Below the pieces are notes generated by a model. That model saw only the letters and a program-made list of their open reading frames with translations, ran no database searches and was not told the origin of the DNA. Both the position numbers and the translations under genes were made by a program. 64,000 nt of DNA from Methylobacterium sp. J-026 (GTDB taxonomy: Bacteria; Pseudomonadota; Alphaproteobacteria; Rhizobiales; Beijerinckiaceae): positions 25,598 to 89,597 of the forward strand of contig NZ_JAKSYC010000163.1 in assembly GCF_022829585.1 (NCBI RefSeq), written 5' to 3'. The stretch's first letter is position 1, and every line of letters begins with the position of its first letter. Below are positions 7,607 to 16,011 of this stretch, in pieces.

Positions 7607-8932
7607 ATGGCCCCGAGCGAACAGGACCGGATCGTCCGGCAGGTCTTCTTCAGGCTGATGCCGCTGCTCTTCATCGGCTACGTCATGGCCTATGTCGACC
7701 GGATCAACGTCGGCTTCGCGGCCCTGCGGATGAACGCCGACCTCGGGATCGGCCCGGCCGTGTTCGGCCTCGGCGCCGGGATCTTCTTCATCGGCTATTT
7801 TCTCTTCGAGGTGCCGAGCAACCTGATCCTGGAAAAGGTCGGCGCCCGGCGCTGGATCGCCCGGATCATGATCAGCTGGGGCCTGCTCTCCGCGGCGATG
7901 ATGTTCGTGCAGGGCGCCACCAGCTTTCTCGTCCTGCGCTTCCTGCTCGGTGCCGCCGAGGCCGGGTTCTACCCCGGCGTCATCCTGTACCTGACCTACT
8001 GGTTCCCCAAGGCCTACCGCGCGCGGATCTTCGGCGCCTTCGCGGTGGGGATCCCGGTCTCCCTGGCCATCGGCGCGCCGCTCTCGACCACGATCCTGCA
8101 GCTCGACGGGCTCCTGGGCCTGAAGGGCTGGCAATGGCTGTTCCTGCTGGAGGGCATCCCGACGACGCTGTTCGGCTTCGTCTTCCTGGCGCTGATTCCG
8201 GACCGGCCCAAGGACGCCGCCTGGCTCGCCCCCGCCGACCGGACCGCCCTGCAGGCCCTGATCGACGCGGAGCAGCGGGCGGTGGCGGGAGCCCATGGCA
8301 CCAGCCTGCGCAAGGCGATCGCCGACCCGCGGCTGATCGCCCTGTCGTTCATCTACTTCGCCAATACCGGGGCCAACCTCGGCCTCGCGTTCTTCCTGCC
8401 GCAGATCCTCAAGAGCACCGGCCTGTCGGACATGCAGACCGGCCTGATGACCGCGGTGCCTTACGTCTTTGGGGTGGTCGGCGGACTGACCATCGGCTGG
8501 ATCTCTGACCGGACCGACGACCGGCGCCTGACACTGGCGGGCTCCCTGCTGCTGACCGCGGTGGGCCTGGCGCTGGCCGGCTTCGCCACGGGCTCGCTCT
8601 GGGCCGTGGCGTTCATGGCGGTGGCCGCGGCGGGGCTCTACGGCGGCAAGGCGCCGTTCTGGGCGCTCCCGCCGGTGTTCCTGAGCGGCAGCGCGGCGGC
8701 GGGGGGCATCGCGCTGATCAACTGCGTGGGCAATCTCGGCGGCTTCGTCGCGCCGTCCATCGTCGGCTGGATCCGCGAGAGCAGCGGCAGTTTCGAGGCC
8801 GGTCTGTATTTCCTCGCGGCCCTGGCCTTCTCGGCGGTGATCGTGACGCTGCTCGTGGTCAACGCGCGGTTCGGCGCGACGCGGGGCGGCGCGGGACCGG
8901 TGCCCCTCCCGGCGGCGGCGCCGCCGCGCTGA
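7607..8932 (+). CDS. MFS transporter, ACS family
   Basis: The 441-residue carrier has about 12 membrane spans and the ACS signature YVDRINVGFAAL followed by GAGIFFIGYFLFEVPSN. Tartrate, phthalate, hydroxyphenylacetate and glucarate carriers of the anion:cation symporter group share this pattern. ATG 7607 follows GAGGACACC. It is the last gene of the LacI-linked cluster and the second carrier of the same family within 3 kb. The gap before it (7456-7606) holds a degenerate intergenic repeat ending CGATGACGGCACGGG. Two carriers could mean two substrates or import of an acid and its lactone. Confidence 0.84.
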   Translation: MAPSEQDRIVRQVFFRLMPLLFIGYVMAYVDRINVGFAALRMNADLGIGPAVFGLGAGIFFIGYFLFEVPSNLILEKVGARRWIARIMISWGLLSAAMMFVQGATSFLVLRFLLGAAEAGFYPGVILYLTYWFPKAYRARIFGAFAVGIPVSLAIGAPLSTTILQLDGLLGLKGWQWLFLLEGIPTTLFGFVFLALIPDRPKDAAWLAPADRTALQALIDAEQRAVAGAHGTSLRKAIADPRLIALSFIYFANTGANLGLAFFLPQILKSTGLSDMQTGLMTAVPYVFGVVGGLTIGWISDRTDDRRLTLAGSLLLTAVGLALAGFATGSLWAVAFMAVAAAGLYGGKAPFWALPPVFLSGSAAAGGIALINCVGNLGGFVAPSIVGWIRESSGSFEAGLYFLAALAFSAVIVTLLVVNARFGATRGGAGPVPLPAAAPPR

Positions 8933-9055
8933 GGCGATCGGGCGCGGTACCGATATCGTCCGGGGCCGCGGGCTCCCGCGCTTCGCGACCGCAAAAAAGT
9001 CCTTATGCTCGTGCTGTCCGGACGCCCAATCCCGTCCGAACGGATCGCGCCCTCC

Positions 9056-10687
9056 ATGCTGAAGACAGCCTTCGTTGCCGCCCGCGACCGTCAACGGCTG
9101 TCGGAGATCGCGAGCATCCTGATCGGCTTCGGCGTCACCCGCGTCGTGGACCGCCTGGGCTTGCGCTACCTGCCGCTGCTGCCCCGCCGCCAGCCCCGGG
9201 TCGATGTCACCCGCCTGTCGGAGCCGGAGCGGCTGCGCCGGGCGATCGAGGCGCTCGGGCCGACCTTCATCAAGTTCGGGCAGGTGCTGGCGAGCCGGCC
9301 GGACCTGCTGTCGCCGACCTGGACCGAGGAGCTGCAGAAGCTCCACAGCCAGGTCGTGCCGGTGACCTGGGAGCAGATCGGGCCGCAGCTCGAGCTGGAT
9401 CTCGGCGGCTCGCCGACGGAGATCTTCGCCGAGTTCGACACGAACCCCATCGCCTCCGCGTCGATCGCCCAGGTCTACCGGGCACGGCTGCACTCGGGCG
9501 AGGACGTGATCGTCAAAGTCCTGCGGCCGAACCTGCGCAAGATCATCGAGGCGGATCTGCGCCTGATGGCCCACGGCGCCCGCATCGTCGAGAACGAGTG
9601 GCCCGACATGGCCCGCTACCAGCCGCGGGAGCAGATGCGCCACCTTGCCGACGGGCTGAACGGCGAGCTCGACCTGCTCAACGAGGCGCGCAACTGCGAG
9701 CTGCTGGCGCAGATCTTCGTGGACCGCGACGACATCGTCTTCCCGAAGATCCACTGGGAGTACTGCTCCGAGCGGGTCCTGGTTCAGGATTTCGTCCACG
9801 GCATCCCGCCGAACGACGATGCGGCGCTGCGCGCGGCCGGCCTCGACAAGAAGCTGCTCGCCCAGAAGGGCACCGACGCGTTCCTGCAGATGGCGCTGAT
9901 CGAGGGCGTGTTCCACGCCGATCCGCATCCGGGCAACATGCTGGCGATGCCAGGCAACAAGATCGGCTTCATCGATTTCGGCATCATCGGCCGGTTGTCA
10001 CAGCGCCGGCGCTCGCAATTGCTGGTGCTGATCGGCGCGATGCTCAAGCAGGATGCGGACGGCCTGATGGCGGTGCTGCTCGACTGGACCGGAACCAGCA
10101 ACCCCGACCTCACCCGGCTCCAGGTCTCGGCCACGTCCTTCGTGGAGAGCCATTCCTCGATCCCGCTGAACCTCGGGCTGGTGCTCACCGACTTCATGAA
10201 CATGGCCCGCGAGAACGACCTCGCGATGCCCACGGACCTCGCCATCCTGTTCAAGGGGCTGGTCACCGCCGACGGCGTCATGCGCCACCTCGATCCGGAT
10301 TTCGACCTGTTCGCGGCGGCCGGCCCCACCGTCAAGGCGAGCATGCAGACGCAGTTCTCGCTCTCGGCGCTCAAGCAGAAGGCCGAGGCGCTCGGCGTCG
10401 GCCTCTACGGGGCGGCCTCGGAGCTGCCGACCCTGATCCACCTGATGCTGGTGCGGCTCAAGCAGGGCCGCGTCACCGTGGAGATCGAGATCAAGGGCCT
10501 CGACAAGGTCACCCGCGGCATCGAGCGCGCCGCCGCCCGGGTGGCGGTGGCCCTGGTGGTCGCGGCCTTCGCCACCCAGCTGGCGCCGCGCCTCATCGAC
10601 CTCGGCACACCGGTCTTCGTCTCGATCGGCTTGATTATCTTCGTGCTCGGGATCGGCTGGCTCGTCCTGCTGATGCGCAACAAGTAG
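9056..10687 (+). CDS. UbiB/ABC1-family atypical kinase
   Basis: The 543-residue protein belongs to the UbiB/COQ8 family, which supports ubiquinone biosynthesis or lipid trafficking at the inner membrane. Visible signatures are the KxGQ motif GPTFIKFGQVLASRPDLL, the Ala-rich loop IASASIAQVYRA, HADPHPGNML and the metal-binding IGFIDFGIIG. Two C-terminal membrane segments end the chain (VALVVAAFATQL and VFVSIGLIIFVLG). I start at ATG 9056; an in-frame ATG at 9005 would add 17 unlikely residues. The ubiE-ubiB pairing seen in many relatives is absent here, so this may be a second ABC1 kinase. Confidence 0.85.
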   Translation: MLKTAFVAARDRQRLSEIASILIGFGVTRVVDRLGLRYLPLLPRRQPRVDVTRLSEPERLRRAIEALGPTFIKFGQVLASRPDLLSPTWTEELQKLHSQVVPVTWEQIGPQLELDLGGSPTEIFAEFDTNPIASASIAQVYRARLHSGEDVIVKVLRPNLRKIIEADLRLMAHGARIVENEWPDMARYQPREQMRHLADGLNGELDLLNEARNCELLAQIFVDRDDIVFPKIHWEYCSERVLVQDFVHGIPPNDDAALRAAGLDKKLLAQKGTDAFLQMALIEGVFHADPHPGNMLAMPGNKIGFIDFGIIGRLSQRRRSQLLVLIGAMLKQDADGLMAVLLDWTGTSNPDLTRLQVSATSFVESHSSIPLNLGLVLTDFMNMARENDLAMPTDLAILFKGLVTADGVMRHLDPDFDLFAAAGPTVKASMQTQFSLSALKQKAEALGVGLYGAASELPTLIHLMLVRLKQGRVTVEIEIKGLDKVTRGIERAAARVAVALVVAAFATQLAPRLIDLGTPVFVSIGLIIFVLGIGWLVLLMRNK

Positions 10688-10944
10688 GCGAGTTCGTCAC
10701 CGAGCCCCGCCGCGGGACAAGTTTTCGCCCGCCGGCGAATACATGTCTGGATTGATAATCCCCCCCGGCGTGTTAGCGTGACCCATCCGACGATTCGTTC
10801 GGCCGCGGGCGGGGACCCCGCACCAGAAGCGGTCGAAACCGCCGGTGCATCCCAGCTTCCGACATCGCGTCGCCGCGCCTGCACATCGATGGACAGCCGG
10901 CCCCGTGCGCGAGCGCGTCGCCGGGCAACGATGGGGGGCGGGCG

Positions 10945-12180
10945 GTGGATACGGTCATCGTGTTGCCGTGGGGCGATGGGGCGGCGCGGCGCCTCGATAT
11001 CCTCGAAGCCGAGAATGCCCGCCTGCGCGACCAGCTCGCGCAAGCGGCCGCACAGGCCGACCGGGAGCGGCAGCGCAGCCGGCGGCTCGGCCGCATCGTC
11101 GAGGCCGCGAGCCGCGTCGAGGCCGGACGTTTGGCGATCGAGCGGGCCCAGAACGCTGCGGTCGCGCTGCCGGGTGACCGGGCGGCTGGCCTCCAAGCCG
11201 GGGGGCCGTCCGTGGGGTTCCGGCCGGCGGCATCGCCGCTGGCCTTCAACGACTACCTGGAACTGCTCGCCCATGACGGGCGCCTGATCACCGCCACGGA
11301 GGGCGGTCCGGCCCTGTCCGGCGTCGTCGACGAGGCGGAGGCGATCGGTCGCCCCTGGATCGACGTGTGGACCCGGCCGGAAGATCGCGAGGCCGCGGCA
11401 GCCGCCGTGGATCTCGCCCGGGCTGGCCACCCGAGCCGCTTCCAGGCGCAACTCGCTGCGGGTCACGCCGTCCGGTGGTGGGACGTGGCGGTCACGCCGA
11501 TCGGCGCCACGCCCGGCTGCCGCGAACGCATCCTCGCGGTCTCCCGCGACATCACCGAACTGAAGGTCGCCGAGGCGCGCCAGACGCTGCTGATGCAGGA
11601 ACTCGCCCACCGGATGAAGAACACCATGGCGATGGTCCAGGCCGTCGCGGCGCAGACCATGCGCAATGCGGTCTCGCTGGAGGCGGCGGGCGAGGCCCTG
11701 GCAGCGCGCCTGCTGGCGCTCGCCAGGGCCCACGACGTGCTCCTCCAGGGTTCGTTCGCCCGGGCCTCGCTGGTCGGTCTGATCGAGGGTGCGGTCTCCC
11801 TGCACGACGACGGCATGAGCGGCCGCTTCCGGGTCGTCGGGCCCGACCTGACTCTGGGACCGCGTCAGGGCCTGACCCTGGCGCTGATGCTGCACGAACT
11901 CGGGACCAACGCGGCCAAGTACGGCGCGCTCTCCGTCGCCGGAGGCAAGGTCGGCATCACCTGGGAGGTGACCGAGGCGGATGGGGGGCCGCGCCTGCGC
12001 TTCCGCTGGGAGGAGACCGGCGGCCCGCCCGTGACGCCGCCGACCCGCAGCGGCTTCGGCACCCGCCTGATCGCCCGCAGCCTCGCGCACGGGTCCGGCG
12101 GCACGGCGCTGCTCAGCTACCCGCCGGAAGGGGCGGTCCTGCTCTTCGAGGCGCCGCTCGAAGCGGTCACGGTGGGCTGA
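10945..12180 (+). CDS. PAS-containing HWE-family histidine kinase
   Basis: The 411-residue soluble sensor kinase starts at GTG 10945. A short coiled coil (about 15-60) is followed by a PAS domain (about 95-205) ending RILAVSRDITELK. The HWE H-box LMQELAHRMKNTMAMVQAV lies near 215-233. The N-box MLHELGTNAAKYGALS has the extra His typical of HWE kinases, and the chain ends with the RFRWEE motif and GFGTRLIARSLA. No membrane span is seen. HWE kinases occur mainly in alphaproteobacteria, in light, stress and general-stress signalling. An Hpt-domain gene converges on it and overlaps its end, a possible phosphotransfer partner. Confidence 0.85.
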   Translation: MDTVIVLPWGDGAARRLDILEAENARLRDQLAQAAAQADRERQRSRRLGRIVEAASRVEAGRLAIERAQNAAVALPGDRAAGLQAGGPSVGFRPAASPLAFNDYLELLAHDGRLITATEGGPALSGVVDEAEAIGRPWIDVWTRPEDREAAAAAVDLARAGHPSRFQAQLAAGHAVRWWDVAVTPIGATPGCRERILAVSRDITELKVAEARQTLLMQELAHRMKNTMAMVQAVAAQTMRNAVSLEAAGEALAARLLALARAHDVLLQGSFARASLVGLIEGAVSLHDDGMSGRFRVVGPDLTLGPRQGLTLALMLHELGTNAAKYGALSVAGGKVGITWEVTEADGGPRLRFRWEETGGPPVTPPTRSGFGTRLIARSLAHGSGGTALLSYPPEGAVLLFEAPLEAVTVG

Positions 12181-12521
12181 TCGGGATCGGCTTCGACCGC
12201 CGCTTTCAGCGCCTGCAGGGCCACGAGCGTGTGGTCGCGCAGGTGCCCGACATCGGCCAGCCGGTCCGTCAGGTCGTCGCCCGCCTGGGCGGTTTCCTCG
12301 AGATCGCGGCAGGCCCGGGAAAACGCGTCGCAGCCCAGCATCCCCGCCATCGAGACGAGCGTGTGCGCCTCGCGCCCGTAATCGGCCGCCCCGCGCTCCG
12401 TACCCTCGAACGCGGTGGCGAGGCACAGGAGGAAACGCTCCAGGATGCGCGTGAGCTTGTCGGGGCCGATCACGGCCGCGAGTTCGTCGAGCGTATCCCG
12501 GTTCACGAGCGTCAGTGACAC
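12117..12521 (-). CDS. Hpt (histidine phosphotransfer) domain protein
   Basis: This is a 134-residue protein from GTG 12521, with GGAG about 10 bases upstream. The phospho-accepting histidine (residue 53) lies in EAHTLVSMAGMLGCDAFS, the usual HxLKGxxxxxG pattern with Val-Ser for Lys-Gly, inside a predicted four-helix bundle. It would shuttle phosphate between response regulators and a hybrid or HWE kinase. Its 3' end overlaps the convergent kinase gene by 64 bases. A possible promoter (TTGACA read on the minus strand at 12641-12646) lies upstream. The LV-S-MAG core, lacking the usual lysine, is a mild oddity. Confidence 0.78.
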   Translation of the reverse strand: MSLTLVNRDTLDELAAVIGPDKLTRILERFLLCLATAFEGTERGAADYGREAHTLVSMAGMLGCDAFSRACRDLEETAQAGDDLTDRLADVGHLRDHTLVALQALKAAVEADPDQPTVTASSGASKSRTAPSGG

Positions 12522-13000
12522 CGTCTGTCTCCGATTGGGCACACGCGGTGCGCTCCGCGGGTTGGCGTTCGAAGGTCGCACGATCCGGAGACGGATGTTG
12601 TGCGGCTTCGCTCATCAAAATCTTCGATGACAACAGCGTGTGTCAACATTTTTACCGGGCGTGTCCTTCTGCCGGCCCTGTCGACAGACAGTTCGATGTC
12701 ATGCCCGGTCGATAGGTCTTGGTTTGACTCGCCGTCGATGAAGCCAGGTTTCGTTCACGGCCGGATCGCGTCGCAGGCTCTGGCGCGTTCGGCTGTCCGG
12801 CTTCCGCGTCTCGAGCGTCGGGGGCGTTCGTCCGACGCGGATTTGACGATGCCCGCGGCAGGCCCGGCACCCGGGCTGGGGTGCCGGGCGCTCGGAGGCC
12901 TCCGGGGCAGGACGAAGCGCATCGCGCCGGTTCCTGGATCCGGCACGATGCGCTAGGGATCGGCACCGGGCGGCCTCGTCGCCGCCGCAGGAGGCCCGCC
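12522..13000. other. Non-coding stretch with two hairpins
   Basis: No convincing gene is seen. Two stem-loops are clear. GCCCGGCACCC/GGGTGCCGGGC (12862-12889) is an 11-bp perfect stem with a 6-base loop. GCGCATCG with CGATGCGC (12917-12953) has an inner GCCGG/CCGGC stem. They lie upstream of the two-component system and may be leader structures or intergenic repeats. AGGAGG at 12989-12994 belongs to the mini-ORF at 13001. Confidence 0.6.
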
Positions 13001-13024
13001 GTGTCCGACCGAACGCCGTCGTGA
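13001..13024 (+). CDS. Seven-codon leader ORF coupled to the sensor kinase
   Basis: GTG 13001 follows AGGAGG with a 6-base spacer, the best ribosome site in this stretch. It encodes only MSDRTPS and ends in TGA that overlaps the kinase GTG start as GTGA (13021-13024). The kinase itself has no Shine-Dalgarno at the right distance, so translation may be coupled through this leader. Existence as a translated peptide is inferred. Confidence 0.42.
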   Translation: MSDRTPS

Positions 13025-14484
13025 CGGCCTACAGTCTGCGGACCCGGCTGCTCGCCCTGTGGGTCCTGCTGCTGGCCTCCGCCGTCACGACCGGCTACCT
13101 GATGTTCGGCGTCTACGCCCAGTCCACCGGCGTCCAGGTCGCCCGGGCGGATATCGCGGTCGGACGGGCCTGCCGCGAGATCATCGACCGCTACGCCGCC
13201 CTGGTCGGCGTCCGGGGTGGTTCGATCGCCGAGGCCGACCTCGCCGGGGTCGTCGAGGCGGCGCTCGCCCGCCTCCCGGGCATCGAGGGCGGGATCTGGG
13301 GCGCCTCGGACGGTCCGATCGCTTACGCCTATCCGACCTATGAGGGAACCGGCCCGAAGACCGATCTCCCCGCCGCCGAACGGGACACGATCGCGGGTCT
13401 GAACGCCCAGGCCCTGCGCGTCGACCACGCCGTCTCGCTGAACCGGCCCAGCCGCACCCAGGTGCTGCTGCTCCAGGCCTGTCCGCTCCACGGGCCCGAG
13501 CCGGGGCTGACCGCCTGGGCCATGGGGCGCGCCCACGTCAACGACGGCCCGATCTATACGCGCTTCCTGGCGGGGCTCGGCTTCCTGGCCGCGACGGTGC
13601 TCGGCTCGGCGGCCTTCCTCGGGTGGTTCCTCTACGGGTTCTCCGGCCGGATCGCCCGGCTCGAAGCCGCCCTCGCGGCGCCGCGGCCGGACGGCGAGGA
13701 CCTGCCCCGCCTGACCCGGACCGGCGAGCGCGAGCTCGACCGCCTCGTGGACGCCCTCAACGCGGCGGGCGGCCGGCTCCGGGAGGCCCGGGCCCGGGTC
13801 GTGGCCGCCGAGCGCCTGGCCGCGGTCGGCCGGCTCGCGGCGAGCGTCGCCCACGAGATCCGCAACCCGATCGCCGCGATGCGGCTGAAGGCCGAGAACG
13901 CCCTGGTCAGCGGCGATCCGGATCGGGCCGCCTCCGCCCTCCGGACCGTCCTCGGCCAGATCGCCCGCGTCGACACGCTGCTGCGCGATCTCCTGAACCT
14001 GACGCAGGCACGCGCGCTCAACCGAACGCCGACCGCGATCGGTCCGCTGCTGGCGGACAGCGTGAGCCTGCACGAGGATCTCGCCGGCTCCGGCGGGGTC
14101 CGGATCGAGACTGCGGTCGACGGCCTGCCGGAGGGGGATCAGCCCCATATCGACCGGGTGCAGATCGGCCGCGCCCTGGACAACCTGCTGCTGAACGCCC
14201 TGCAGAACACGCCGCCCGGCGGGCGGGTGCGCCTCGGCGCCGAGCGCGTCACGTTCGACGGCGCGGTCCGCCTGCGGCTGCGGGTCAGCGATACCGGCGT
14301 CGGGATCGATCCCGCCATCCGCTCCAGCCTGTTCGAGCCCTTCGTCACTGGCCGCCCGGACGGGACCGGGCTCGGCCTCGCGATCGTACGCGAGATCGCC
14401 CTTGCCCATCGGGGCGAGGTCGGGCTGGTCGAGGACGCGCCGGAGACCACTTTCCTGCTGGACCTGCCATGGCGACCATCCTGA
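13021..14484 (+). CDS. Membrane sensor histidine kinase (NtrC-partner type)
   Basis: The 487-residue two-component kinase has membrane spans at about 8-28 and 180-202, flanking a ~150-residue periplasmic sensor. A HAMP-like linker follows, then the HisKA H-box ASVAHEIRNPIAAM (His about 278). The ATPase domain has NLLLNALQNTPPGG (N box), VSDTGVGIDP (G1), LFEPFVTG (F box) and GTGLGLAIVREI (G2). GTG 13021 overlaps the leader ORF stop, and the 3' end overlaps the regulator gene by 16 bases. It probably phosphorylates that NtrC-type regulator. The periplasmic domain is not recognisable, so the signal is unknown. Confidence 0.86.
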   Translation: MTAYSLRTRLLALWVLLLASAVTTGYLMFGVYAQSTGVQVARADIAVGRACREIIDRYAALVGVRGGSIAEADLAGVVEAALARLPGIEGGIWGASDGPIAYAYPTYEGTGPKTDLPAAERDTIAGLNAQALRVDHAVSLNRPSRTQVLLLQACPLHGPEPGLTAWAMGRAHVNDGPIYTRFLAGLGFLAATVLGSAAFLGWFLYGFSGRIARLEAALAAPRPDGEDLPRLTRTGERELDRLVDALNAAGGRLREARARVVAAERLAAVGRLAASVAHEIRNPIAAMRLKAENALVSGDPDRAASALRTVLGQIARVDTLLRDLLNLTQARALNRTPTAIGPLLADSVSLHEDLAGSGGVRIETAVDGLPEGDQPHIDRVQIGRALDNLLLNALQNTPPGGRVRLGAERVTFDGAVRLRLRVSDTGVGIDPAIRSSLFEPFVTGRPDGTGLGLAIVREIALAHRGEVGLVEDAPETTFLLDLPWRPS

Positions 14485-15871
14485 TCGTCGACGACGACCC
14501 GGCCCTGCGCGAGGGGCTGGCCGAGACCGTGTCCGATCTCGGACACACGCCCCTGCCGGCGGCCTCCGGCTCGGAGGCTTTGGCGCTGCTGCGCGACAGC
14601 GCGGTCGCGGCGGTGCTCCTCGACCTGCGCATGCCCGGCGACCTCGACGGCCTGTCGACGCTGGAGCGGATCTGCGCGCTGCCGGACCGGCCACCCGTGA
14701 CCGTGCTGACCGCCTTCGCCAGCCCGGCCAACACCATCGAGGCGATGCACCTGGGTGCGCACGACCACCTGACCAAGCCGATCGGCCGGGCGGACCTCGC
14801 TGCCGCCCTGGACGCGATGCTGCGGATCGTCCGGCAGGCGGAGGCCGATCCGGCCGTGCAGGCCGATCACCCGGGCCTCGTCGGATCCAGCGCGGGGATG
14901 CGGCGGGTCCAGAAGACGATCGGACTCGTGGCCGATACCGCCTCCACTGTGCTGATCCGGGGCGAGACCGGCACCGGCAAGGAGGAGGTGGCCCGGGCGC
15001 TGCACGCCTTCTCCCGCCGGCGGGTACGCCCCTTCGTCCCGGTGAATTGCGCGGCGATCCCGGGGGACCAGCTGGAGAGCGAGCTGTTCGGCCATGTCGG
15101 GGGGCGTTCGCCGGGGCGGCGGTGGACCGGGCCGGCGCCTTCCATCTGGCCGAGGGCGGCACGCTGTTCCTGGACGAGATCGGCGACATGCCGGCATCCA
15201 TGCAGGCCAAGATCCTGCGGGTCATCCAGGATTGCGTGGTCACGCCGCTGGGCGGCCGTTCGGCGCGTGTCGATGTCCGCCTGGTGGCCGCGACCCATCG
15301 CGACCTCCCGGCGCTCGTCGCCGAGGGCCGGTTCCGCGCCGATCTGTATTACCGCCTCAACGTCGTGCCGATCATCCTGCCGCCGCTGCGCGAGCGCCTG
15401 GCCGACATCGTCCCGCTGGCCGAGCACTTCCTGGCCCGCTCGGGCAAGCGCCTCAGCCGGGGCGCCGCCTCCCGCCTGCTCGCCCACGATTGGCCCGGCA
15501 ACGTCCGCGAATTGCGCAACGTGGTCGAGCGAGCCGCTGTGCTCGTGCGCGGCGGCGTGATCGACGCCGACGACCTCGACCTGCCGTCGGATAGGTCCGA
15601 CCGGCCGGCCGGGGACGCGCTGCCCCCGGACTGGCTCTCCGGCGACCTGCCCGGCGCCGTCGCCCGGCTGGAGCGGACCATGATCGCCGCAGCGCTCCGC
15701 GCGGCGGACGGCAACAGGGCCCGGGCCGCCCGCCGTCTGGGGATCCAGCGCCAGCTCCTCTACGCCAAGATCGAGCGCTACGGTCTCGGCGCTGCGGGCG
15801 GCGACCTGTCCGGAGATGCGACATCCGATGTCGGAAATAACGACGCTTCCGAGCCGCCCGACGGAGGCTAA
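14469..15871 (+). pseudogene. NtrC-type sigma54 response regulator with a frameshift
   Basis: It would be 467 residues if repaired. The receiver domain has DDD at 8-10, phospho-Asp 52 in LLDLRMPG, and Lys in HLTKPIG. The AAA+ domain has Walker A GETGTGKE and GELFGHV-type sequence, then breaks at a run of six G (15099-15104). In the next frame it resumes as GAFAGAAVDRAGAF, GGTLFLDEIGDM and the C-terminal Fis-type helix-turn-helix ARAARRLGIQRQLLYAKIER. A single -1 slip on the G run restores family sequence. The sigma54-contact loop is GAFAGA, not GAFTGA. It could be a real mutation, a sequencing indel, or slippage. Its partner is the kinase ending at 14484. Confidence 0.82.
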
Positions 15872-16011
15872 GCCCTTCATCGTCCAGGCAATCGCCGGCT
15901 TCCGCCGTGGCGCCGGGGAAGCGAGGGAACCGATCCTGCGCCGGGGCGTCGAGCCCCGCGTGTGACGCTCCATCGGGGCGCCGCCGTCCTTCGCGTTGGG
16001 GCTGGACCAGG

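Noticed and set aside
7430..9928. Long minus-strand frame opposite the MFS and UbiB genes
   Set aside because: No recognisable domain; composition follows the third-position GC of the real genes.
12600..12956. 118-codon plus-strand frame upstream of the sensor kinase
   Set aside because: No ribosome site, no domain, and it contains the two hairpins; best seen as non-coding.
12652..15243. Very long open frame on the minus strand (863 codons) opposite the two-component genes
   Set aside because: It is antisense to a clear kinase/regulator pair, is Arg/Pro/Gly-rich without domains, and is typical of GC-rich shadow frames.
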